From Chromobotia macracanthus (taxonomy: Eukaryota; Chordata; Actinopteri; Cypriniformes; Botiidae): 64,000 bases of DNA. The notes below the pieces were generated by a model, which was not told where the DNA came from, did not search any database, and saw only the letters and a list, made by a program, of their open reading frames with translations. This document shows, in pieces, positions 34,352 through 45,200 of the stretch (its first letter is position 1; every line of letters begins with the position of its first letter). The stretch lies in contig JAZGTH010000089.1 in assembly GCA_036877525.1 (NCBI GenBank), positions 902,001 to 966,000 on the forward strand, in the 5' to 3' direction. Both the position numbers and the translations under genes were made by a program.

Positions 34352-36884
34352 TGCATAAATACAGAGATTAGTGGAATCAATGTAGAAGTGCCAATTACAC
34401 AATTTCTTCATTCAGTTACACAATATTTACCATCACGTTTCTCCTTTTCTAATGTACTTTAGTAACATCAGATCAAATTTCCTGGAGAATCTGCTTGACG
34501 TTCTTAAGAGCAGCACTGATATGTTTAGACCTCACAGAAAGTCAACATTTTAATCATGTGATAATTAGATGCATTCATAATGAACACCGGCTGTTAAATG
34601 TAATAAAATTAGTTTTATTCGGTTAGCACTTATTCGGTCAACTAAATTAACTTTTTATTCCTTCTGTAGTTTATCCATATGTAAAGTCCAACAATGTATA
34701 TACATGTCAAACTGTCAAAACTATTACTTTTGACAAATGTGAATCTGGGGAATTGCCAAGGCTAATTGATTAGCTTTGTGATCTATCCAAAATACAGACA
34801 GTATTACACACAATAAAACTCTTCTGTTCACAAGTTAAAATATCCTTGATTTTCTTTGCCTTCTGTGCAAATGACGCATTATGTTTCATCTCAAGCATAT
34901 TCTGTTTTTAATCTTTGCTTATATTCTTATATTTAAAAAATATTTGATTAATTCTATTGCTTGAGGATTGAAACTCTGGGTTAAACAATAACATTAATAA
35001 CTGATTAATGAAATGCATAATCAAGACATATTTCCAAGACACATGTATTATGCTTTTCATATAAAATTAGTTTTAGCAAATTTTATCGTAGGATTCAGGC
35101 TTGTGGACCATTAAAATTTCACATCAGAACAATTTCTGATTAATCTGAGAACACAACAGTTCTGGATTTTGCAACTGTGTTTTTGCCAGTATGTGATTTG
35201 AGATGAATTCAAAATGAGAGTCCAGAATCACTGCAGCCTTAATCAGTTTGTACATTAAAACAATCCCAGCCAGCTGATAGGAGAAGTGATGAGATAATGA
35301 ACAGAAAAGTTACCGCACATCCAACATCATATGTTCCGAATTGTTCCAAGTTATGTTCCAAGTTTAAATCATTTATACATTTTCAAAGACACAAAGCCAT
35401 CAGCAAACTAATTAAAGACAATATAAGATAAAGCTTCACCGCAAGTTTAAAATGTATGCCAAACTTCTGGTGCACATCTGAAAAATAACATGTAATAACA
35501 ATAGGTTTTTAAATATTCTTTTTCAATATTTCTGTGTAGCATGTTTGAAACAATAAATAACCTTTTCATAAATAAATAATCTCTTAAACTGAATAAATAA
35601 ACTGGGCATTTTCTGTTCACAATTTGCTAATAAATGAAAATAATAATAAATAATATGAATGTAAATAATAAATTCAAGGTAAACATAATGTGAATTGGAA
35701 ATTGGAAAAATGAATTGGAAAGATCTCAGCAATTTAGAAAATGAAGGGAAGCAGTTTGATTTTATACGGTTCAGAGAATTTGTCAGAACTTACTGAAATT
35801 GACATTTGTTTTACCAATTGTTTAGCTGCCAGCAGTATACTATTAACCTGTTTTATTTTATTCTCAGTGTTGTTTCTCAGTTGAGCGTGACACATTGCAT
35901 TTTCCCAGCACAGAGACATGGGAGTGTTTCTTTCATGCACTGTTGTGTAGCACATTGAGCAATCCATTTTTAATTAGATAAAAACTGCTGAATGTTTTGG
36001 AGTAAGCTTGAACCAGTGAAGATAAGCAGCAGCTGAGATCCATGAACCATGATCCATTTACGCACTTTCTGCCCAGTAATCGCTATTAAGATCACGGTGA
36101 GAAAAGCAGGGTTTCTCATAGCTGATATGAAGCATTCTGTGCAGCTGTACCGTGCATTTTAAAAATATGATGGGGCTGAGTTAGCCTTTAATCCTCCCTA
36201 AACTAAGTCAACACCTGTTTCTCACACTTAAAATGCTGCAGACTTACTGGTGAGCCCTGACAAAATGATAGATAAGGGTTTTATAACCGACAAACCTGCC
36301 TACATGGGATAAATTGTGCTGAATAGTTTCTCTGTGTTATTATGGCGTAAGATTAAATGAAAATGTTCTATATTCTTACATTTTGAATGATATATTTTGG
36401 CATAAGAATGTTAAAATAATTTTTAAAACAATTTACATATTTATGTATGCAAAATAATAAATACATTGCCTTCAGATAATAGCGTGACTGTAGTGGTTAT
36501 TAATTTCTTCCTTGTCTTTTTGTTTATTATATTTATTTATTATGAACATATTTGCTCACAAAACCTAATCATGAGTCATGTTACTGACAGCCTTCACTGC
36601 TCATAGAAGTTTTTGATGTTTGTATATATTATTTATAAGAATAATTATCTTTTCCCCCCCTCGCCTCTTTGAACAGGAAGATCCCAAGAAGATCCAAATG
36701 GAAAATCTATGTGTTTAATGAACTTGTTAAACTTGTTGTGCCTTTCCTGTTTTGACTATCTACTGTTGATGTTGCAGTTATTGTCGGGCAGGAATTTATA
36801 TCAAGACTGGTAACCTTGTCCCTCTTTCTTGAAAGTCTGTTTGACTCACCATCACACATCACCCCTCCCATTCCACTTCAACCC
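34352..36884. other. Gap between the two ECM1-like genes
   Basis: About 2.5 kb of AT-rich DNA without a supported gene. AATAAA at 34812-34817 is a likely poly(A) signal for ECM1-like gene 1. No third ECM1 module was found in it. Confidence 0.55.
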
Positions 36885-36892
36885 CTTTAAAT
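36885..36892 (+). promoter_or_regulatory. TATA-like box of ECM1-like gene 2
   Basis: CTTTAAAT lies about 97 nt before the start codon, a position similar to the TATA-like box of the first copy. Confidence 0.4.
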
Positions 36893-36988
36893 CTGGACAG
36901 ACCCCACTGTGCTCCAAAGTTTCAAACCTGAGGGCAACATTGCAGATTTGGAAGCTGAGGAGAGGAACTGGAAATAAAACAACTGATC

Positions 36989-37891
36989 ATGGCTTGGACA
37001 AACAGACTTGTCACTGTTTTAATTCTGCAGCTAATTTCTTTGGGAGGTATGTGCAGAATTGTATTCTATATGTATTATCTTGGTTTAAAGGTGAACAGAT
37101 CGGAACTGGATATGTTTTCTAAATGAAACAATATTAAAGTTGTTGTCAGATATATAATGTTGACATCTTTTCTCGCAGTAAAATTGGGACCTTTCCAAAC
37201 GATACATTTTATGGAGATTCATTCAGTTTTTATCTTATGATTAATCAACGTTTGCAATGTTTATCACTGTGAAGAACATAACTAATGTTTTGCATAATAC
37301 TAATGTGTTACGTAATATTTATTTAAAAAGTTTCTTTTCTATCATAAAGAGGGACAAAACGTCAACCCTGATGTGCTGCTGGAATTAAGCTTCCCTCCAG
37401 CCAAACCTTCGCTGAGGAACCTCAATGCACTTTGTCTGCATGGCAATGGCCGTCCCAGATACCCTGCCAGCTGTTTTCCTCCATCAGGTTATGCTTACGC
37501 TCGTCGAGCTGGTAACGCGGTGAACAGATTGGAGGCGTGGTTTGATCAGTGCTGCTATGGGGGTTTGGCCCAGGAAAACGAGCAGATCCTTTGCTGTGCC
37601 AAACAGGCGGTGAGTACACAGAATGATGAGAGACAAACAGAACGTATGCAGATGTTTCTAACGGATGTATTTCGCCTTGTGTTGCAGTGGGAGATTGCGC
37701 TATCCCAGTTCTGTGTCGAGGAGTTCTCCACCATGACTTTGGCCCATGAGTGCTGTCAGGAGAATGGGGAAGACAGGTGGAATTGCTTTAAAAAACAGGC
37801 TCCTAATCCCACTTACCAACCTCTGCCTGGTTACATCGCTCCTGTAATACCACCTGACAGGATTTTCAACTGGGACCTCAATACCTGCTGA
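36989..37891 (+). CDS. Secreted single-module ECM1-like protein 2
   Basis: Three exons (36989-37046, 37350-37609, 37688-37891) encode 173 aa, the same length as the copy at 32753. The signal peptide is MAWTNRLVTVLILQLISLGG. The mature part shares FPPAKPSLRNLNALCLHGNG, then FDQCC, QILCCAKQAWE, FCVEEFSTMTLAHECC, RWNCF and KQAPNPTYQPLPGY, ending in Cys. The 11 cysteines match position for position. The last exon is 204 nt in both copies and is the most alike part. Function is inferred only from ECM1 kinship: a small secreted matrix or serum factor. The first exon is phase 1 and all junctions are canonical. Confidence 0.86.
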
Positions 37892-38627
37892 AGATCAAGA
37901 TACTAACTGATTATTATCATTATATTCCATATGACCACTTGATCATTTTTTATTTGCTTCAGCAACAAAAAAAACCTTGGAAAACTTGAACAAGTTTTCT
38001 TAAAAAAAACACTGTGTCAGTATATTAACCTCTTGCATTTTCTAGAGTAAAACACTCTTGAAAAAGTGTCACCTTCTCAGAATGTAGTGCAACATGCTTT
38101 GTGTATGAGAACAGCTGAAATACTAAACCCTGCTTGTCAATGTGTTTAACTTTAGGTGTATAGTTGTGTGTCATAGAAAAACAAAATAAGATGAGAAATG
38201 TTGCTACTTTTGTCTCTTTCTTTACCGTCATTTTTTGCATGGCAGATGTATTGGGAAAAAGTCATAAATAAATCAACACAGATCGGCTGCTGTTCTATCT
38301 GATTTCTGGGATATAGATGTTGGAATTCAGAGAGGGAATCTTGAGACAATTCTCCACACTATTATTCACCCTTTATTTAATATAATGTTCCATACAATAA
38401 AGCAAAATAAATATTTTCTAAAACCGGATTGTGTATAATAGTTTAAAAAAATGAAGATCAAATCAACATATTTCCTTGCTTTAAAAAAATAGGCAAATTG
38501 TGTTTTTAGAATACAATGGTTAAAACAAACCAAAACACAGCTGGTATTTATCAGCATTGCTGTATAAAATACATGATGTTGTAGATGTTACTTTCTACAT
38601 GTAGATGTAGAAAAGCGATCATACAAA

Positions 38628-38628
<1 letters not shown>

Positions 38629-38678
<50 letters not shown>

Positions 38679-38693
38679 ATATCTATCTATCTA
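38629..38693. repeat. ATCT tetranucleotide microsatellite
   Basis: About 16 units of ATCT with one TAT interruption near the 3' end. Confidence 0.95.
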
Positions 38694-38852
38694 TGTTTTA
38701 AATGTCCTTTAATAATTTGAATGAAGAACATGCTTTTGTATCATTTAAATGATAATTCAATGAAAAGCAATACCCTGCTACGTCACTTGCTAACCCTAAA
38801 CAATCTACAGATAACAGATGAGCTATAAACTGAGTGGATGAATTTGTATCGT

Positions 38853-38874
38853 TATAATAATAATAATAATAATA
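38853..38874. repeat. ATA/AAT trinucleotide microsatellite
   Basis: A short run of about seven ATA units, a simple repeat. Confidence 0.85.
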
Positions 38875-38959
38875 ACAATGACGTAAATACTTTATATGAA
38901 TAGCGATGCAATCATAAATATCAATATCAACAATCATTCATAAATCACGAATGTATTTG

Positions 38960-39233
38960 TCGGGAAACCAGCGCCCCCTATAGACCGCACCCGGGACGGC
39001 CGCTCATACGTCACTTCCGTTTGTTTTGCGAGGCTCGTGAACGCGGACGCTTCCGTCGGACTCAACAGCCGCTTGTTTACTCCGGAGTAAATAAAGTCAT
39101 TAAATAAAGTCATTAAATAAAGTCATTAAACAACAATTAGAAGTTTCGACTGGGTTTCCACACGTTTCCGGGCACGCAAACCGAGCTTTACCGACCATGT
39201 TTTCCTGAGTCCAAAACGAGGTGAATAATTCAG
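38960..39233 (+). promoter_or_regulatory. pip5k1a: CpG-rich promoter and 5' untranslated exon of pip5k1a
   Basis: The region changes sharply to GC-rich (ACCCGGGACGGCCGCTC), with a CRE-like TACGTCAC and ETS-like ACTTCCG sites near 39007-39020. The leader carries three copies of a 13-bp unit (AAATAAAGTCATT) at about 39087-39128 and ends AATTCAG at 39233 before the donor GTGAGCGG. This looks like a TATA-less housekeeping promoter. The start point is not determined. Confidence 0.65.
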
Positions 39234-39441
39234 GTGAGCGGTGCTTGTTTTTGCTGGTTGTTATATAACGTGAGCCCAGTCAGCTTAATTTAATTACGCG
39301 AAATAACTTGAAACATAAATGTCGATGAACTATTAAAGTAAAAAAGTTAGTCTGTCCAAACTTAAGCTTCATCAAGCGCATCTAGCGACTTTTGAAATGA
39401 GACGAAGCGTGTATTCATTAACTTTCTGATGGCGTTTTATT

Positions 39442-39477
<36 letters not shown>
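39442..39477. repeat. ATG trinucleotide microsatellite upstream of the pip5k1a start
   Basis: Twelve ATG (GAT) units end 100 nt before the chosen start codon at 39578. If this stretch were in mRNA it would supply many upstream ATGs, so it more likely lies in the intron. Confidence 0.9.
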
Positions 39478-39478
<1 letters not shown>

Positions 39479-39577
39479 CTGTGAGGAGTTTGTCTTCATC
39501 ATCTCAAGGTTTATTTCACACGACTGTGGGACCACAAGTGTAAAACAAGCAGGACCTTATGAAACTTCCGCCAGAAA

Positions 39578-42255
39578 ATGGCTTCGTCTGGTGTGGTTTC
39601 TGCGGATGGGCCGAGCTCCACCAGTAAGAGGATTTTACTTCCTTGTGACTTACAGTTTGTTTATGAGACACAGAGAAAATCAAAGTTTTGTTGGTGTCCA
39701 GTCTTGTGTTTCGTCTTACTACTACATAAAGCAATGAGTTTTGAGTGCAATGAGTGTTTAGATGGATGTTTATTGGTCCCATGTGTGAATTTCTGAGACT
39801 CAGTTTACACTGTACACAGATCAACAAACACAAAGCATCCAGAAGAATGGGCACTGATACGGCACATCTAAATTGCTTATCATATATATTTATATATGAT
39901 GTAGATGAATACAAAAGTCAGTAATGTCTCTGCTCGTGCTAAAATGATATTTCGCTGTTTATCTGGTTTATAAGATTGTGCAGTCAAAGAGCGTCTGGTT
40001 GCTTTCTCACACAATTAAAAGTGTTTTACTTTTTATTGACGGTTGTTTATAATTTGTTAACTGTTGTCAGATATCTTTATTTTGGAGGTTATTACAGTAG
40101 AGAGGTACATGCATGTGTGTTTTTGTGCTTTGTGTAGAGTTTGTGTAGACCGTCTGTTTTAAATCATTTTGAATATAAAAGGTTTGGACTGTAGGATGGT
40201 ATTAGGCCTGGACTAACTGGATTGTGCTTTTCTTTATTTCTAAGCCATTACGGTCTCAGCTTTTGTATGTGTGATTGAGTTTTCCTGAAATTGAAACCCA
40301 GGTGTCTGTGCGTGCTGCACGCTTACACACATAGCTCAGTTATGGTTAACAACGCACCTCAGTTCAGGGTAAACTCTTTTGCATTAGAATTTGCATTTTA
40401 GCTTTAATAACAGATATGTTTTATTTCCCATAAAAACAAGCTACAATAACAGGTCAGTTTTCAAACATTTTAACATGTAACACGTTTTTTTTAACCCTAA
40501 GAACTTGGAAGTCTGCATTATACATAACTCAACTAAAACACTAAGCTGAAAAGAAACAGATTGATAACTAATTTTCTAAAAGTCGTGACTTTTAGAAAAT
40601 TAGACTGCTGATATTTGAGTCTGCTGAATATTCAGCAGTGAGGAATTTGTCTTGGTTCCTTATTTAAGAAAAACAGAACAACTCCCTTTTGGGAGTCAGA
40701 GGCACGCAATACACAATTCAGTAATAGTACAGAAGGGGATTTCTTTAAAATCATTACGCCTAAGATTGGTTCACATACTTGAAGTTTGTGGTTTTCATTC
40801 TTTCACGAGAGTATTTTCTCATCAATGTTCCAAGGAGAATGTATACCATATTGCCGACCAACATTTTCCCTGATCCAGTTTCATGAACTCCAGTGAACTG
40901 TCTGAGCGGCTGCGTGCATGGTTTTAAAAAAAATGTGAGTGTCTGGAAAATTCATTCTGATTATTCTGTGTAGGTGCTCCTGCAACCAGAAAAATGGCTT
41001 CCCTGGAGGTAATTTTGTCTTGTCTTTTGTGTTTAGTATTAGTTTAGATCCTCTTGCTGTTTGTGTTTTTGTGGATATTATGAATTGGCTAGTCTGTTTA
41101 TGGCTCCAGACTGTAGGCCTGTTTTTCTAATCAATGCTGTCAGATCTTTCGGCGGAGGTGTGAATTATATCATTATTTTTTCCTCTGCGTGTCCTCTCTT
41201 TTGTTTCTTTTTCATGCTTTCCCTTTCATGTTCCTTTTCTTGTGTGTTGCAAATCAGCACACAAGTATTCCTTCATAGTTGCTTAACCAAAGATTACAGA
41301 AGTATGAGTTAAATATTTGTAACTTTCTCTTTGTCGTTTACTGAACAACCGTTTGTCTTCAAGGGTCTGAGCATCTCAGGTTCATCCCAGATGAACAAAA
41401 GGACGCTGGGCCACAGAGGAATTGACCCCACAGGAGAAACCACTTATAAAAAGGTGTTTAGTCTAGAAAACCAGAGTACCATGTACTATCATTCAGTTTT
41501 AATACAGTCACTTAAGTGTGTGAAAACAAATCAAAAGTATCAGCTATTCAGCTTACAGCCTCAATGTATTTTATTTAAGAGTCAATGCCATTACTAGAAC
41601 TGATCTGGGATGACGCACATTCCTAAATCTGTCAGGTCAGAATGCATCAGAGACTTGCAACATATTGGTTATTTCTGAAAATAAAGCCCCTTAAATGTTG
41701 TGGGCAGGCACACACAGATATGACCAGCAGACCTTGAGTTATTGACTGTTTTTTTTATATGCTGCTTAGCAAAGACACAATATAATTAGCATATACAATG
41801 GATTTTCAGTGGTTAGCTTGAGCTAAAGCATTCACAGGAGAACTGTCTCGGCCTCTTCTGTATTGTATACTAACATATTCTCCACTGCAACACCCCAGAC
41901 CACGTCATCTGCCCTGAAAGGTGCCATTCAGCTGGGCATCACACACAGTGTGGGGAGCTTGAGCCAGAAGGCAGAGAGAGACGTGCTCATGCAGGACTTT
42001 GAAGTGGTGGAAAGCATCTTCTTTCCCAGGTGTGTGTCCGTGTGTGTCCGGTGTGTGTGTGTCCGTGTGTGTGTGTGTCCGTGTGTGTGTGTGTCCGTGT
42101 GTGTGTGTGTCCGTGTGTGTGTGTGTCCGTGTGTGTGTCCGTGTGTGTGTCCGTGTGTGTGTCCGTGTGTGTGTCCGTGTGTGTGTCCGTGTGTGTGTCC
42201 GTGTGTGTGTCCGTGTGTGTGTGTGTGTGTGTCCGTGTGTGTGTGTCCGTGTGTG

Positions 42256-42292
<37 letters not shown>

Positions 42293-45200
42293 GTGTGTGT
42301 GTGTGTGTGTGTGTGTGTCCGTGTGTGTGTGTGTGTCCTGTGTGTGTGTGTGTCCACTAATGAGTAACAATGTAGTATGTATCTACACAATATTGAACTG
42401 TTCGCTCAATATTGCACCAGCACACATACAGGAAAGACAGATAGTAAAACAATAATAATAACGATACATTGCTAATAATGTTTACAGCAGTACAATGTAA
42501 ACGTATTTGACTCAAGTCAAATATGAATTGATATTAACACTACTGTGTTCTAGAGACTAGTGGAATGACCTAGTAAGCATGGAGAGGCTGATTTCTGAGG
42601 GTGTACAGTTAAAATACACGTTTGGCTGTAACAGATGCATGACTGCCATGCCGCAGTGCCACCTGCATTTGATTCTTTTTATACAGTTTAGAAGCATTTA
42701 CCACAGTACTTTCTCTTCCTCTTAGTCAAGGCAGTAGTTCCACACCAGGCCATCACCATGGTGACTTCAAGTTTAAAACGTACGCTCCCATCGCCTTTCG
42801 CTACTTCCGAGAGATGTTTGGGATCCGACCCGATGACTACCTGGTAATCATCTTATATTCAAACTGTTTATTGTTTTTGGTCTTCATCAGTTTATTTCCT
42901 GCTTATAACTTTGGTATTATTTGACTTGTTGCGTTGCCTTTCATACTGTGCACATCTGCAAGAGCTCATCGGAGTGTTAACTGCTGTATGCGTGTGTGTT
43001 TTCTGCAGTACTCTCTGTGTAACGAACCCCTCATTGAGCTGTCCAACCCCGGAGCCAGTGGATCTCTCTTCTACGTTTCTAGCGATGATGAGTTCATCAT
43101 TAAGACAGTTCAACATAAGGAGGCGGAGTTTCTACAGACGCTCCTGCCGGGATACTTCATGGTAAAAATTCAACTTTGAAGTAGAGCTGTCACAATATCA
43201 GATTTTCACTACACGATTACCATGGCCAAAAGAATTCTTGTTAATGATATTATCATAATATTTATTGAAGCTTTTATACATGAATAAATAATGCTAGCAG
43301 TCAAATTCATCTTTTGTTTTTATTCTGTTTTGTGTGTGTGTGTTTTTCTTTTTTTGGCTAATGAATCGGACTCAAAATACGAATGTAGAGAGGTAGTCTG
43401 TAACAACTATGATTCTTAAGGCATGTATGATATTATCATATGTGTGGTATTAACATGATCAATAATCTCACGGTTATTAAAGTCACAGTTATTGTCATTA
43501 CCAGTATATTGCAACAGCCCAAATGTAAAGCTACAAGCTGTGTTTGGCTTGGTGTCATGCAGTAACGATTCGGCACATGCTGTATATGACATGTTATTTA
43601 CGTTTTGTCCTCCAGAACTTAAATCAGAACAAGCGTACACTGCTTCCCAAGTTCTACGGGCTCTACTGCATCCAGGCCGAAGGAAAGAACATCAGAATGG
43701 TAGTGATGAACAACCTGCTCCCCTGCGCTGTGCCCATGCATCTCAAATACGACCTGAAGGGCTCCACGTATAAGCGCCGTGCGTCCCCTAAAGAGAGGGC
43801 CAAGAGCTTGCCCACGTACAAAGATCTGGACTTCATGCAGGACCTGCCCGAAGGCTTGCTGCTGGAGAATGACCATTACAATGCCCTTTGCAGGACCATT
43901 CAGAGAGACTGTCGGGTAAGCCTGAGAAACATGAACAGAACAGTAATAGCAGAAAGAATTAAAAAAGCAGAGGATTGTGGGTAACTGTCTTGCCGCGTTC
44001 TTTCAGTCTGGAATTGGTTGAACACACATTGTCTTTGTTATAGCTACTAACTAAAGTGGAAACACTGTGTTCTTTATGGTCCTTTAAATTTGCGGTGGCT
44101 TTTTCCTTGGATGGAAAAAGGAAGTTCTTCCATCATTTGCTCATCCTCATGTCATTCCAAACCTGTCTGACTTAATCGCTTCTGAGGGACACAAAAGAAA
44201 ATACTTTGAATACTTTAGTAACCAAACAACAGTGACACCCATTGACTTCTAATGCATGGACACAAAACCAATGAGACGTTTTCAAAATATTTTGTGTTCC
44301 ACAGAAGAAATAAGTCATACAGGTTTGGAATGAGGAACATGAGGGTGAGAAAATGTTAGAAAAATTTTATTTTTGCATAAACTATCGCTTTAAGACACAG
44401 CCACGTCCTTCATATTGCTCAAGGCCTGGTTTTATCCAGCACTGTTTAAGATTATGCTTGGATGTACATATATGATTACAAATACCTGCACTTTGCCGGT
44501 TTAAATTATATATAATACGTACATACGTGTGTATAGGTACTCCAGAGCTTTAAGATCATGGACTACAGTCTGCTGGTGGGCATCCACAACTTGGACCGGT
44601 CAGGAGAAGAGATGTCTACTGCGATGCCTGATACTCAGAAAAAAGCACCAGGCCAGAAGCCCTTGTACTGTACAGCTCTTGAGTCAATTCAAGGAGAGAC
44701 CAAAAGCAAGACTTCACCACAGCCCTATGAAAGGTTGGTGACCGTTAAACCCTGGCACAACCTGCCAACAGGTGTGGCAAGCTAAGAGCGGAGTGTGAGA
44801 AGATTGCTGGTTTGGTCCTCACAGTGCAGCTGTTGGACTGTTGTTTAAGAATCCTAAATTAATATATTACAAGTTGCTTTAGGCGTATTAACTAAATACG
44901 CTCTAAAATATTTGGTACATTAGTAAATAATTGAAAAAGAATCAGCTGTGTTTGTCTGCGTGATTGTTAATGTCTCGTTTTTTTGATAGTGTGGGAGGAA
45001 TTCCGGCTTGCAATTCCAAAGGAGAAAGATTGCTGGTTTTCATTGGCATCATTGATATCCTGCAGTCGTACAGGTAAAAGTTCTTAAGTTTGTGTCCTGC
45101 TTTGTCTTCATAATAAATCCCTATAATTTGCTAATGACTCTGTATATTTTCAGGCTTGTGAAAAAGTTAGAGCACTCGTGGAAAGCTCTGCTGCATGATG

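Larger units (their letters stand above)
37892..38949. other. 3' region of ECM1-like 2 and gap before pip5k1a
   Basis: Poly(A)-type signals are frequent (for example AATAAA motifs near 38264 and 38395). A tetranucleotide and a trinucleotide microsatellite are present. No additional gene is supported. Confidence 0.5.

Noticed and set aside
41863..42455. Long open frames on both strands with Cys/Val/Ser or Thr/His repeats
   Set aside because: They are produced by the GT-rich minisatellite in pip5k1a intron 4. A GT repeat is open in several frames by nature.
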